NCBI RefSeq assembly: GCF_045866565.1
Contig: NZ_BAAFZV010000001.1
Coordinates: 682,001-746,000 of the forward strand
Origin: Cognatilysobacter claricitrinus
GTDB lineage: Bacteria > Pseudomonadota > Gammaproteobacteria > Xanthomonadales > Xanthomonadaceae
Length of the DNA: 64,000 bases
Direction of reading: 5' to 3'
Shown: piece by piece, positions 1 through 8,413 of the stretch
Layout: the number at the start of each line of letters is the position of its first letter
Numbering within the stretch: the stretch's first letter is position 1
Position numbers and translations under genes: made by a program
The notes under the pieces: generated by a model
What the model was told of the DNA's origin: nothing
The model's input: the letters and a program-made list of their open reading frames with translations, nothing else
The model's database searches: none

Positions 1-676
1 TCTCCGCCCCGGTCCACGGATCCACCGGAACGCGCGCGCCCGGATAAAGCACCGCGTCACTGAAATTGGTCGCGTCCGCGACGATCACGCGGCCGCCGCG
101 TTCGGTGATCTTGAACAGCTGTTCCGCGAACGCCATCGGCAACCGCACGCACCCGTGTGACGCCGGATAGCCGGGGATGTGCCCGGCATGCAGCGCGACG
201 CCGTCCCACGTGAGGCGCTGCATGAAGGGCATCGGCGCGTTGTCGTACTTGTTGGAGTGGTGCATCCGGTCCTTCTCGAGGATTTCGTACACGCCGGCCG
301 GGGTGTCGTAGCCCGGTCGCCCGCTGCTGATCGTCGAGCGCGCGATGCGCACGTCGCCGCGATACACGTGCACCATCTGCGCCGGTAGCGACACCACGAT
401 CGTGATCGGCCCGGTGGCCGCGTCGTTCGGCGTCCACTCGAACTTGCCCGCGGCGAGCGGTGCGTCCGGCGCGGGAAGTGACGGCGCGGTCAGCACTGCA
501 TCGCCCGTCGTGGTCGCCGCGGCGGGTTCGACGATGGTCGCGTCCGGTTGCGCCGGCGTCGCGACGACATCCTGTGCGAATGCCGGTGCCTGGGCGAATG
601 TGACGAGGGCGATGGCGAGCGCGCAAAACGTGCTCGGAACGCGACGGCGGACAGCGATGCGGGACGAGGTCTTCAT
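1..676 (-). CDS. L,D-transpeptidase (YkuD domain), 3' end cut by window edge
   Basis: This is a secreted cell-wall enzyme of the YkuD family, which makes 3-3 peptidoglycan cross-links or attaches proteins to the wall. Reading down from the ATG at 676, 225 residues are visible before the window ends without a stop. An N-terminal signal peptide ends near AFAQ, followed by an Ala/Pro/Thr-rich linker to about residue 75. The YkuD domain follows and holds the catalytic motif HAGHIPGYPASHGCVRL, with His163, His166, Ser173, His174, Gly175 and the nucleophile Cys176 all present. No SPOR or LysM domain is seen in the visible part. The protein is probably nearly complete, because the domain ends soon after the Cys motif. 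The exact substrate among L,D-transpeptidases cannot be told from sequence. Confidence 0.9.
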   Translation of the reverse strand, partial: MKTSSRIAVRRRVPSTFCALAIALVTFAQAPAFAQDVVATPAQPDATIVEPAAATTTGDAVLTAPSLPAPDAPLAAGKFEWTPNDAATGPITIVVSLPAQMVHVYRGDVRIARSTISSGRPGYDTPAGVYEILEKDRMHHSNKYDNAPMPFMQRLTWDGVALHAGHIPGYPASHGCVRLPMAFAEQLFKITERGGRVIVADATNFSDAVLYPGARVPVDPWTGAE

Positions 677-892
677 GGAAGCCACGCTATCGGGCGCTCC
701 ATCAGCGTCGGTTTGATCATCCCCACTGCGCGCTTAACGCGGCGTGCAAATTCGCGACTGAATTGCGCGTTCCCTTGATGCCGCGTGCAGCTCACCGCAC
801 GTCGCCTGAACGAAATTCCGGTGTCCGCCTTTTCCACGCTTTCGACACGCGCGCATGCTCCACTCCGCTTACCTCTTCGACGGAGCATCGCG

Positions 893-1384
893 ATGACGAC
901 GTGGCCCGGCTGGTCGGACGACACCACCCTCGTGCTTCCGCTCGACGACGCGCCGCCCGGCGGAACGCTCGAGCTTGGCGGACGCCGTTTCGAGGCGAAG
1001 AACGAGCTGCACGTCACGCTGGTCGGCAAGCTGCTCGGCGCGGAGTTGCGACATGCACTCGGCGATCGCCTCGATGCGGCCACGCGCCCCGCGTTCGAAG
1101 CGTTGGACTGGTGGTACGCGCGCACCGGCGAGCACCGCCTGATCGAACGACCCGACACCACCGACGACGGCGATCGCGGCACGGTCGCCAGCGTGATTGA
1201 GCTGATCGAACTGCCCGCGCTCGACTGGTATTACCGCTGGCTGGGCGAATTGCTGGGCCGCCAGCTCCCGGTGCCGCCCGCGCACGTCACCCTGTACACG
1301 CACCGCAAAGCCAAGGGCATCGGCATTCCGACCACGCAGAGCCTGCGCGCGTGGTCGCGGGGCGCGGTGCCCGTGCCGGCCTGA
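893..1384 (+). CDS. 2H phosphoesterase-like protein
   Basis: This is a 163-residue cytoplasmic protein with two H-x-T motifs, HVT at 40-42 and HVT at 131-133. Paired H-x-T/S motifs are the signature of the 2H phosphoesterase (2'-5' RNA ligase/LigT) superfamily, whose members hydrolyse cyclic or 2'-5' phosphodiesters in RNA or small nucleotides. The assignment rests only on these motifs and the overall size, so the substrate is unknown. I chose the ATG at 893 because GGAG lies seven bases before it; the frame stays open upstream to 785, but that stretch is Arg-rich and looks non-coding. The gene stands alone, 81 bases before the YprA-like helicase gene on the same strand, and could share a transcript with it. 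Confidence 0.6.
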   Translation: MTTWPGWSDDTTLVLPLDDAPPGGTLELGGRRFEAKNELHVTLVGKLLGAELRHALGDRLDAATRPAFEALDWWYARTGEHRLIERPDTTDDGDRGTVASVIELIELPALDWYYRWLGELLGRQLPVPPAHVTLYTHRKAKGIGIPTTQSLRAWSRGAVPVPA

Positions 1385-1465
1385 TCGCGTCCGCCGCGTC
1401 GCGGCGTCTCACAGGTTGCGACGCCTCTCCGGCCCAATGCCGCCCTCATACAACGGGGGCGGGCG

Positions 1466-3982
1466 ATGGACACGACGGGGCGCGAACTGGCGCGGCAGGA
1501 CACCGGTCGCATCGACCTCGAGGACGATGCGGCGACGGCGGTGACGCGGCGACCGCGCGCGTTGCGCAAGGGTGACGGCGCCGGGCTGACGCAGGCACTC
1601 GCCTCGCGCTACGCCGACCGCATCACCGGCCACTTCACGATTCCCGGTCGCGACGGCGCGTTCGTCGACATTCCCGCCGACGTGCCCGCCGCGCTCGCGA
1701 ACGCATTGAAGTCGCGCGGTATCGAGCAGCTCTACAGCCACCAGGCGCAGGCCTGGGACGCGACACGCCGCGGCGAACACGTGGTCGTGGTGACGCCGAC
1801 CGCGTCGGGCAAGTCGCTCTGCTACACGCTGCCGGTGGTCACCGCGGCGATGGAGCGTGGCGCGAAAGCGCTCTACCTGTTCCCGACCAAGGCGCTCGCG
1901 CAGGACCAGGTCGCGGAACTGCTCGACCTCTCGCGTGCCGGGGATCTCGGCCTCAAGGCGTTCACCTTCGACGGCGACACGCCGGGCGATGCGCGGCAGG
2001 CCATCCGCCTACACGGCGACATCGTGGTCAGCAATCCCGACATGCTGCACCAGGGCATCCTGCCGCACCACACGAAGTGGGCGCAGTTCTTCGAGAACCT
2101 GCAGTACGTGGTGATCGACGAAGTGCACACCTATCGCGGCGTGTTCGGCTCGCACGTCACCAACGTGCTGCGACGGCTCAAGCGCATCTGCGCGTTCTAC
2201 GGCTCGAACCCCCAGTTCATCCTGTGCAGCGCGACCATCGGCAATCCGCAACAGCATGCCGAGGCGCTGATCGAACACGGCGTCACCGCGATCACCGAAT
2301 CGGGCGCGCCGACGGGCGACAAGCACGTGCTGCTGTGGAACCCGCCAGTGGTGAATCCCGACCTCGGCCTGCGCGCATCGGCGCGTTCGCAGAGCAACCG
2401 CATCGCGCGCATCGCGATCAAGGCCGGGCTGAAGACGCTGGTGTTCGCGCAGACGCGGCTCATGGTCGAGGTGCTGACCAAGTACCTCAAGGACGTGTTC
2501 GACCACGACCCGCGCAAGCCGCCGCGCATCCGTGCGTATCGCGGCGGTTACCTGCCGACCGAGCGTCGTGAGGTCGAACGCTCGATGCGTGCCGGCGACG
2601 TCGACGGCATCGTCAGCACGTCCGCGCTGGAACTCGGCGTCGACATCGGTTCGCTCGACGTCGTCATCTTGAACGGGTACCCCGGAAGCGTCGCCGGAAC
2701 GTGGCAGCGCTTCGGCCGCGCCGGACGACGTCGCCAGCCCTCGCTCGGAGTGATGGTCGCGAACTCGCAACCGCTGGACCAGTACGTCGTGCGCCATCCT
2801 GAGTTCTTCATCGACGCGACGCCCGAACACGCGCGCACCGCGCCCGACCAGCCGCTGATCCTGTTCGACCACATCCGCTGCGCCGCGTTCGAACTGACGT
2901 TCGTCGCGGACGAGCGCTTCGGTCCGATCGAGCCCGAGCTCTACCTCGAAGCGCTGGCCGAAACCGATGTCGTGCATCGCGAGGGCGACCGCTGGGAGTG
3001 GATCGCCGACAGTTATCCCGCGAACGCGGTGTCGCTACGCAGCGTCGCTGACGGCAACTTCGTCGTCGTCGACCGCACCGATGGGCGCCAGCAGATCATC
3101 GCGGAGGTCGACTACTCCGCCGCCGCGCTGACGCTGTACGAAGGCGCGATCCACATGGTGCAGTCGACGCCGTACCAGGTCGAACGCCTCGACTGGGAAG
3201 GCCGCAAGGCCTACGTCACGCGCACCTTCGTCGACTACTACACCGATTCCATCGACTACACCAAGCTCAAGGTGCTCGCCGAATTCGACCGCACCGATGC
3301 GGGCGACGGCAGCGCGCACCATGGCGAGGTGCACGTCGTGCGCCGCGTCGCCGGCTACAAGAAGATCCGCTACTACACGCACGAGAACATCGGCTACGGG
3401 CCGGTGAACCTGCCCGACCAGGAGCTGCACACCACCGCCGCGTGGTGGCAGCTGCCGCAGCCGCAGCTGCTCGCGTGGTTCGCGTCGCGGCAGGACGCGC
3501 TGGATGGTTTCCTCGGCGCCGGTTACGCCTTGCATGTGGTCGCCACGCTCGCGGTGATGGCGGATGCGCGCGACCTGCAGAAGGCGGTGGGCAATGGCGA
3601 CGGTGCCTGGTTCGCGACGAGCGACGCCAGTGGTCGCGGCCAGGTGCGTGGCATCGACGGCCAGGAAGTCACGCCCGTCGAGCTGCAGCAGTTCGTGCCG
3701 ACCATCTATCTCTACGACAACTTCCCAGGCGGCGTCGGCCTGTCGGAGCCGTTGTGGACGCGGCAGAAGGAGCTGCTCGAGCGCGCGATCGAACTGGTCG
3801 AGCGCTGCGACTGCCGAGCCGGCTGCCCCGCCTGCGTCGGGCCCATCCTCGCCAGCGACGAAGAGCGCGAGTCGGCAACGTCGCCGAAGACGCTCGCGCG
3901 GCGCGTGCTCGGCCTGCTCGCGAACCCGACACATGCCATCACGGACACCAATGCACCGCGCGCACTGGAACGCGACGCATGA
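1466..3982 (+). CDS. yprA: DEAD/DEAH-box helicase of the YprA/MrfA family with C-terminal zinc-cysteine cluster
   Basis: This 838-residue superfamily 2 helicase resembles Bacillus YprA (MrfA), a 3'-5' DNA helicase that works with the nuclease MrfB on mitomycin-type DNA lesions. The Walker A motif is PTASGKS (about residues 112-118) and the Walker B/DEAH motif is DEVH (218-221). The second RecA lobe carries ALELGVDIGSLD and the arginine-finger motif QRFGRAGRR. The C-terminal MZB/DUF1998-type region ends in a four-cysteine cluster, C781-x-C783-x3-C787-x2-C790. The start has an unusual N-terminal Asp/Arg-rich extension of about 40 residues. Its stop overlaps the start of the downstream exonuclease gene in ATGA, so the two are translationally coupled. 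Family assignment is firm; a mitomycin or cross-link repair role is inferred from the Bacillus pair. Confidence 0.92.
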   Translation: MDTTGRELARQDTGRIDLEDDAATAVTRRPRALRKGDGAGLTQALASRYADRITGHFTIPGRDGAFVDIPADVPAALANALKSRGIEQLYSHQAQAWDATRRGEHVVVVTPTASGKSLCYTLPVVTAAMERGAKALYLFPTKALAQDQVAELLDLSRAGDLGLKAFTFDGDTPGDARQAIRLHGDIVVSNPDMLHQGILPHHTKWAQFFENLQYVVIDEVHTYRGVFGSHVTNVLRRLKRICAFYGSNPQFILCSATIGNPQQHAEALIEHGVTAITESGAPTGDKHVLLWNPPVVNPDLGLRASARSQSNRIARIAIKAGLKTLVFAQTRLMVEVLTKYLKDVFDHDPRKPPRIRAYRGGYLPTERREVERSMRAGDVDGIVSTSALELGVDIGSLDVVILNGYPGSVAGTWQRFGRAGRRRQPSLGVMVANSQPLDQYVVRHPEFFIDATPEHARTAPDQPLILFDHIRCAAFELTFVADERFGPIEPELYLEALAETDVVHREGDRWEWIADSYPANAVSLRSVADGNFVVVDRTDGRQQIIAEVDYSAAALTLYEGAIHMVQSTPYQVERLDWEGRKAYVTRTFVDYYTDSIDYTKLKVLAEFDRTDAGDGSAHHGEVHVVRRVAGYKKIRYYTHENIGYGPVNLPDQELHTTAAWWQLPQPQLLAWFASRQDALDGFLGAGYALHVVATLAVMADARDLQKAVGNGDGAWFATSDASGRGQVRGIDGQEVTPVELQQFVPTIYLYDNFPGGVGLSEPLWTRQKELLERAIELVERCDCRAGCPACVGPILASDEERESATSPKTLARRVLGLLANPTHAITDTNAPRALERDA

Positions 3983-4980
3983 GCCTCACCCTCGACAGGT
4001 TGCTCGCGCTCAAGCGCCAGGCCGGCGCGACGGATGTACCGGCAGCGTCGGCATCGTCGGTGCCGTCCGCATTGCGCGAACCGTCGCGTGACGCGCCTGC
4101 GGCCGCGACGGCGCCGTGGGACACGGTGCTGCACGGCGACGCCGCATCGCGCACGGCGGCGAACGATCCCACTTCCGTTACGGATGACGTGGCGTCGCCC
4201 GAGGCCACGTCGCGTCGTCCATCCGAGATCGACGCGCTGCGCCGCCTGCTCGGCCTGCGCGAACGTGCGCCGTCGCCGCGCCCGCGTGCGCGCGAGGTCG
4301 ATCGCAGGCTCCCGGGGCAGCAGATCGACGACGGCCTGTGGCTGATCGAATCGCAGGTCGCGCATGCGACGCCGAGCGCGCCGCTTCCGCTCGCGTTCGC
4401 GCGTCGCGATGGGCATGTCGACGCCTCGCACCTGATGTTCTTCGACACCGAAACCACCGGGCTCGCCGGCGGCACCGGCACGCGCGCCTTCATGATCGGC
4501 GCGGCGGACTGGTTCGAAGGCACGCTGCGCGTGCGCCAGCTCTACATCGCCAACATGGCGGCTGAGCGCGCGATGCTGCGTACGTTCGCGTCATGGTTGG
4601 CGCCGTCGACCGTTCTCGCCAGCTACAACGGCCGCAGCTACGACGCGCCACTGCTGCGCACCCGCTACCGGCTCGCGCGCCTGAAGAATCCACTGCACGG
4701 CCTCGACCATCTCGACCTGCTGCATCCATCGCGCCGGCGTTGGCGCGGCGTGTGGGAGAACTGCCGGCTCGCGACCATCGAACGCGAGGCGCTGCGCATC
4801 CTGCGCGAGGACGACCTGCCCGGCTCGCAGGCGCCGGCCGCATGGCTCGCCTACCTGCGCGGCGGTCCGTCGACCAACCTGCGTCGCGTTGCCGAGCACA
4901 ACCGGCAGGACGTGGCCACGCTGTCGCAATTGCTGCTGCGTTTATGCGACGACGGCAACGAAGCGAATGCATCGTCTTGA
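3979..4980 (+). CDS. yprB: YprB/MrfB-type RNase H-like exonuclease
   Basis: This 333-residue protein has a DEDD-type 3'-5' exonuclease fold. The acidic residues are visible as FFDTETTG (Asp156, Glu158), SYNGRSYD (Asp222) and EHNRQD (His307, Asp311), giving a complete DEDDh set. In Bacillus the partner MrfB has this nuclease domain plus a TPR region; here the C-terminal repeat region is absent and there is instead a roughly 110-residue Ala/Ser/Arg-rich N-terminal segment of low complexity. The ATG at 3979 overlaps the helicase stop by four bases, so helicase and nuclease are made together. The likely job is trimming or excising damaged DNA unwound by the upstream helicase. That role is inferred from the Bacillus pair, not shown here. 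Confidence 0.85.
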   Translation: MSLTLDRLLALKRQAGATDVPAASASSVPSALREPSRDAPAAATAPWDTVLHGDAASRTAANDPTSVTDDVASPEATSRRPSEIDALRRLLGLRERAPSPRPRAREVDRRLPGQQIDDGLWLIESQVAHATPSAPLPLAFARRDGHVDASHLMFFDTETTGLAGGTGTRAFMIGAADWFEGTLRVRQLYIANMAAERAMLRTFASWLAPSTVLASYNGRSYDAPLLRTRYRLARLKNPLHGLDHLDLLHPSRRRWRGVWENCRLATIEREALRILREDDLPGSQAPAAWLAYLRGGPSTNLRRVAEHNRQDVATLSQLLLRLCDDGNEANASS

Positions 4981-5041
4981 CGGCGACGCAACGCGACACA
5001 ACGGAGGCTGAAAAACGTCTCCATCGTGTCGGAGTGCCGAC

Positions 5042-5365
5042 ATGCCGTTTCAGGATTCGATTCGCGGCGAGTGGTCGCGCCTGGTGCTGCCGGTGTTCGT
5101 GCTGGTCGCGTCCGTCGCCGCCTGCAGTGCAATGGGTCCGGCCGACGCCGGCGTCGCCCATGCATGCCGACAGGGCAATGCGGATGCGTGGGTCGGGCGC
5201 GCGGCGAGCGCCGACATCGTCGAGCAGGCGCGGCAGGCGAGCGGCAGCCGCAGCGTGCGGCTGGTGATGCCGGAACAGTCGCCGCACCACGGCTTGGCGC
5301 ACATCGATCGACTCAATCTGTATCTCGACGACCGCGCGCTGATCACGCGCACCGCCTGCGGCTGA
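5042..5365 (+). CDS. I78-family peptidase inhibitor-like lipoprotein (first copy)
   Basis: This 107-residue protein begins with a hydrophobic signal and a plausible lipobox, SVAAC, so it is probably anchored in the envelope. The mature part has the layout of the inhibitor I78 family: a Cys near the N-terminus, a Trp-Val-Gly-Arg segment, a central helix, the stretch RLNLYLDD, and the terminal ITRTACG. Family members such as the Aspergillus elastase inhibitor block serine proteases. The start is supported by GGAG eight bases before the ATG. The next gene is a diverged copy of it, sharing the ending I-T-R-x-A-C-G. Target proteases are unknown, and many bacterial members have no tested inhibitory activity. 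Confidence 0.72.
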   Translation: MPFQDSIRGEWSRLVLPVFVLVASVAACSAMGPADAGVAHACRQGNADAWVGRAASADIVEQARQASGSRSVRLVMPEQSPHHGLAHIDRLNLYLDDRALITRTACG

Positions 5366-5428
5366 CGCGTTGACGCGGCTTTCTGTCGTGGCGGGCAGTC
5401 TGTTTGCACCGCCCGAACTGGAAATCGC

Positions 5429-5740
5429 ATGAACCCGATCGTTCGCACGACGACACTACTGTCGCTTGTCGCCCTCGCCGCCTGCAGCACCACATCCAGC
5501 ACGCCGCCCATGTCCGATCCGATGCCGCCGGTTACCGCGCAATGCCATGCCGACGCCGCGCAGTCGCTGGTCGGCCAGAGCGCGACGCCGCAGAACGTCG
5601 AAACCGCCCGCCAGCGTGCGGGGGCGCAGATGGCGCGCGTGCTCAAGCCCGACCAGGCGGTGACGATGGAATACCGAGAGGGCCGGCTGAACATCTACGT
5701 CGACGCGGCGAACGTCATTACCCGGATTGCGTGCGGCTGA
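5429..5740 (+). CDS. I78-family peptidase inhibitor-like lipoprotein (second copy)
   Basis: This 103-residue protein has a clear lipoprotein signal with lipobox LAAC (Cys near residue 19), then a Ser/Thr/Pro linker. The I78-like body contains SLVGQSATPQNVETAR, RVLKPDQAVTMEYREGRLN and the terminal VITRIACG. The two cysteines, one near the start of the mature domain and one at the C-terminal CG, match the disulfide pattern expected of the family. It sits 63 bases downstream of a paralogue in the same direction, so a local duplication followed by divergence is likely. It matches the I78 family better than the first copy. The biological target is not known; protection of the envelope from secreted proteases is an inference. 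Confidence 0.78.
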   Translation: MNPIVRTTTLLSLVALAACSTTSSTPPMSDPMPPVTAQCHADAAQSLVGQSATPQNVETARQRAGAQMARVLKPDQAVTMEYREGRLNIYVDAANVITRIACG

Positions 5741-5754
5741 GGTCGCTCTGATCG

Positions 5755-5790
5755 ATCGCTCGCGCGAGGCGCAGGCCACGCGCGAGCGAT
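5755..5790. terminator. Strong inverted repeat between convergent genes
   Basis: ATCGCTCGCGCG at 5755-5766 is exactly repeated in inverse at 5779-5790, a 12-bp stem with a 12-base loop. It lies between the end of the second I78-like gene and the end of the convergent topoisomerase gene. There is no T-run on either side, so it is a candidate bidirectional or Rho-assisted terminator, not a classic one. Confidence 0.45.
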
Positions 5791-5819
5791 TCGCTGGGAC
5801 TCGTGGTCGCTCCGAGGCA

Positions 5820-5847
5820 GGCGTAAGCCGTCAGCCTGGCTTACGCC
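5820..5847 (-). terminator. Hairpin spanning the topoisomerase IB stop codon
   Basis: GGCGTAAGCC (5820-5829) and GGCTTACGCC (5838-5847) form a perfect 10-bp stem with an 8-base loop. The stem includes the TAA stop of the topoisomerase gene (5841-5843). No T-run follows, so it may act as an mRNA 3'-end stabiliser or a weak terminator. Confidence 0.4.
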
Positions 5848-7040
5848 GGTGGCGCGGCGTCCGATCGCGCCACCGGTGCCTGCAGCGAACGCGAGCGAGT
5901 CCGCGTACGCAGTGGCGGGTTCTCCGCCGCCGCGCGCACGCGTCGACGCGTGGTGCGCATCGCCTTCTTCGCCGCGCGTGACGCCGCCGCTGCGCGCCGC
6001 CGCGCGTCGCGCAGGAAGCGCAGCGCCGCGAGTTCCCAGTTGCGGCCACTGCGCGTGCCGGTGGTGAGTTCCCGCAGGCGACCGCTGCGCCAGCCTTCGA
6101 ACACGGCCGGATCGATGTAGGCCTTGCGGCACACCGCCGGCGTGTTGCCCAGCGCGTCGGCGACTTCGGACACCACCTGCTTCTCGATCGATGCCAATGC
6201 GCGTTCGCTGGCGTCGTCGGGCACGTCGGTGGCGGCGAACAGTTCGATCGCCGCCAGCGTGCCGCCCCAGGTGCGGAAGTCCTTGGCGGTAAACGCTTCG
6301 CCCAGCGCGTCGCGCAGGTAGTCGTTGACCTGCGACGAACCGACCGGCTGCGTTTCGCCGTCGTCGTCGACGTACTGGAACAGGGACTGCCCGGGCAACT
6401 GCTGGCAGCGCTTGACGAGTTTCACCAGCTGCGCGTCGTCGAGCACGATCTCGTGCTCGAGCCCCGACTTGCCGCGGAACGCGAACTTCGCACGGCCGCC
6501 GCGCAGGAAACCGACGTGCCGGTTGCGCAGCGTGGTCAACCCGAACGAGCGGTTGCTGCGCGCGTACGCATCGTTGCCGACCCTGATCAACGTGCGCGCC
6601 ATTACCGACACCACGATCGCGAGCACCTTGTCGCGCGGGAAGCCCGGCAGCGCGAGGTCCTTCGACAGGCGGCGTCGCAACTTCGGCAGCGCTTCGCCGA
6701 ACGCGACGATGCGCTCGAACTTGCCGTCGCCGCGCACCAGCGCCCAGTCGGGGTGGTAGCGGTACTGCTTGCGGCCTTTCGCGTCGCGACCCGTTGCCTG
6801 CAGATGGCCGTCGGGATCGGGGCAGATCCACACGTCCGTGTAGGCCGGTGGAATCGCCAACGAACGGATGCGCGCGAGCGTGTCCTCGTCGCTTATCGCA
6901 TCGCCGTCGGCGTCGGTGTACGCGAAACCGTCGCCCTTCTTGTGGCGACGGATGCCCGGCTCGGCATCGCTGACGTAGACCAGCCCGGCCTGGCGCGCAG
7001 CGAGCGCGCCGTCGGGTGCGGCGGATGCGGGAACACTCAT
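5841..7040 (-). CDS. Eukaryotic/poxvirus-like DNA topoisomerase IB
   Basis: This 399-residue enzyme relaxes supercoiled DNA through a 3'-phosphotyrosine intermediate. Recognisable family segments include RDAKGRKQYRYHPDW (near 85-99), the catalytic Lys in FRGKSG (Lys191), KDFRTWGGT with catalytic Arg256, and the nucleophile region GNTPAVCRKAY with Tyr308. Where poxvirus enzymes have a His before this Tyr, here there is Asn299. The C-terminal 60 residues are Arg/Ala-rich. I prefer the ATG at 7040 (MSVPAS) because the ten extra residues available from 7070 do not look like family sequence; neither start has a strong ribosome binding site. The gene follows an MFS gene on the same strand after about 55 bases. 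Such enzymes are common accessory relaxases in Gram-negative bacteria. Confidence 0.9.
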   Translation of the reverse strand: MSVPASAAPDGALAARQAGLVYVSDAEPGIRRHKKGDGFAYTDADGDAISDEDTLARIRSLAIPPAYTDVWICPDPDGHLQATGRDAKGRKQYRYHPDWALVRGDGKFERIVAFGEALPKLRRRLSKDLALPGFPRDKVLAIVVSVMARTLIRVGNDAYARSNRSFGLTTLRNRHVGFLRGGRAKFAFRGKSGLEHEIVLDDAQLVKLVKRCQQLPGQSLFQYVDDDGETQPVGSSQVNDYLRDALGEAFTAKDFRTWGGTLAAIELFAATDVPDDASERALASIEKQVVSEVADALGNTPAVCRKAYIDPAVFEGWRSGRLRELTTGTRSGRNWELAALRFLRDARRRAAAASRAAKKAMRTTRRRVRAAAENPPLRTRTRSRSLQAPVARSDAAPPA

Positions 7041-7095
7041 GGCGACCGAGCATCGGCACGTCCCCGTCAAGGACGCGCCAACCGGTCAAGCGCGT

Positions 7096-8346
7096 TCAGG
7101 CGGCGGCGGGTTCCGCGGCCGCGGCGTGCCGACGCGCGTGGCGCATCGCGATCAGCCACGCGCAGGCCAGCACTGTCGCGGCAAGGAAGAACGCCGCGCC
7201 GGGCAGGTAGACGGGTGCGCTCCTGCCGATGAAGAAGCCGAACGTCGCGGCGTACGTCATCGGCGCGACGATGCCGATCAGGCTGACCAGGCTCATGATC
7301 GCGCCCTGCAGGCGGCCCTGTACGTCGGCGCCGACTTCGCGCGTCATCAGCGCCTGCGCGGCCGGTTGCGACACCGCCCACAGCGCGCTGATCGGCAGGC
7401 CGAGCCAGAACATCCACGGCTTCGCGGCCGCGCCGTAGATCGCGAAACCGATCACGCCGCAGGCCAGGCCGATCGCCATCGCGCGCTGCTCGCCGAAGCG
7501 CTTGATCATGCGGCCGACCAGGCCCGCGTTGACGATCACGCTGAGCACGCCCACCACCGCGAGCACGTAGCTCACGCCCTTCGGGCCCCAGCCGTAGCGC
7601 ACGTCGCCGTAGAGCACGAACGTGCTCTGGTACACGTAGTGCGTCGACGCCGCGAGCAGCACGATCACGATGAGGTCGGTGATCTGCGGATAGCGACGGA
7701 TCATGCCGAGCGATGCGAACGGCCGCGTCTGCGTCCAGTCGAAACGCTTCGCGCGCTTCTCCGGCGCCAGCGATTCCGGCAGCACGAACGCGCCGTAGCA
7801 GAAGTTGATCAGCGACAGGCAGGCCGCGGCCCAGAACGGCGCGCGCAGGCTGTAGTCGCTCAGCAGCCCGCCCAGCACCGGGCCGATGATGAAGCCGAGG
7901 CCGAACGCGGCGCCGATCATGCCGAACGCCTTGCCGCGCTGCTCGGGCGGCGTGACGTCGGCGATGTACGCGTTCGCGGTGGTGAAGCTCGCCGATGCGA
8001 TCGCCGAGATGATGCGGCCGACCATCAGCCACGCGAGCGACGGCGCGAGCGCCATGAACACGAAGTCGAGCCCGAGGCCGAGGCAGGAAATCAGGATGAC
8101 CGGACGACGCCCGAAGCGGTCCGACAACGCGCCCTGGATCGGCGACGACAGGAACTGCACCGCGGCGAAGACCATGCTGAACAGGCCGACCCAGTAGGCC
8201 GCGTGTTCGATGTCGCCGCCGTTGAGCTTCTGCACCAGGTGCGGCAGCACGGGAATGATCAGGCCGAACGACAGCACGTCGATCAGCACGGTGACGAAGA
8301 TGAAAGCGAGCGCGGCGCGGCGCGCGGGCGACGGTTGGGCGTCCAC
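7096..8346 (-). CDS. MFS transporter of the TetA/TCR drug-efflux type
   Basis: This 416-residue inner-membrane protein has the twelve-helix pattern of the major facilitator superfamily. The first helix VLIDVLSFGLIIPVLP and the loop-2/3 motif GALSDRFGRRPV are typical of the TetA-like drug:H+ antiporter branch, as are AFGLGFIIGPVLGG (motif C, antiporter) and VGRIISAI. Substrates cannot be read from sequence; tetracycline resistance should not be assumed. The reading frame extends to a TTG at 8394, but a -10-like TAGACT on the minus strand (8375-8380) lies between the two, so the GTG at 8346 (VDAQPS) is the better start. It is downstream of the ergothioneine operon with a 67-base gap and its own apparent promoter. 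Confidence 0.85.
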   Translation of the reverse strand: MDAQPSPARRAALAFIFVTVLIDVLSFGLIIPVLPHLVQKLNGGDIEHAAYWVGLFSMVFAAVQFLSSPIQGALSDRFGRRPVILISCLGLGLDFVFMALAPSLAWLMVGRIISAIASASFTTANAYIADVTPPEQRGKAFGMIGAAFGLGFIIGPVLGGLLSDYSLRAPFWAAACLSLINFCYGAFVLPESLAPEKRAKRFDWTQTRPFASLGMIRRYPQITDLIVIVLLAASTHYVYQSTFVLYGDVRYGWGPKGVSYVLAVVGVLSVIVNAGLVGRMIKRFGEQRAMAIGLACGVIGFAIYGAAAKPWMFWLGLPISALWAVSQPAAQALMTREVGADVQGRLQGAIMSLVSLIGIVAPMTYAATFGFFIGRSAPVYLPGAAFFLAATVLACAWLIAMRHARRHAAAAEPAAA

Positions 8347-8374
8347 GGCAACTCGGGTTCGGAAGGTGGCGCGC

Positions 8375-8380
8375 AGTCTA
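8375..8380 (-). promoter_or_regulatory. -10-like hexamer before the MFS gene
   Basis: TAGACT on the minus strand lies 28 bases upstream of the GTG at 8346. No good -35 is seen at 16-18 bases. It supports the shorter start for the transporter. Confidence 0.35.
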
Positions 8381-8413
8381 GCGCCGCGCACCAAGGCCGG
8401 CGAATGCCGTCAG

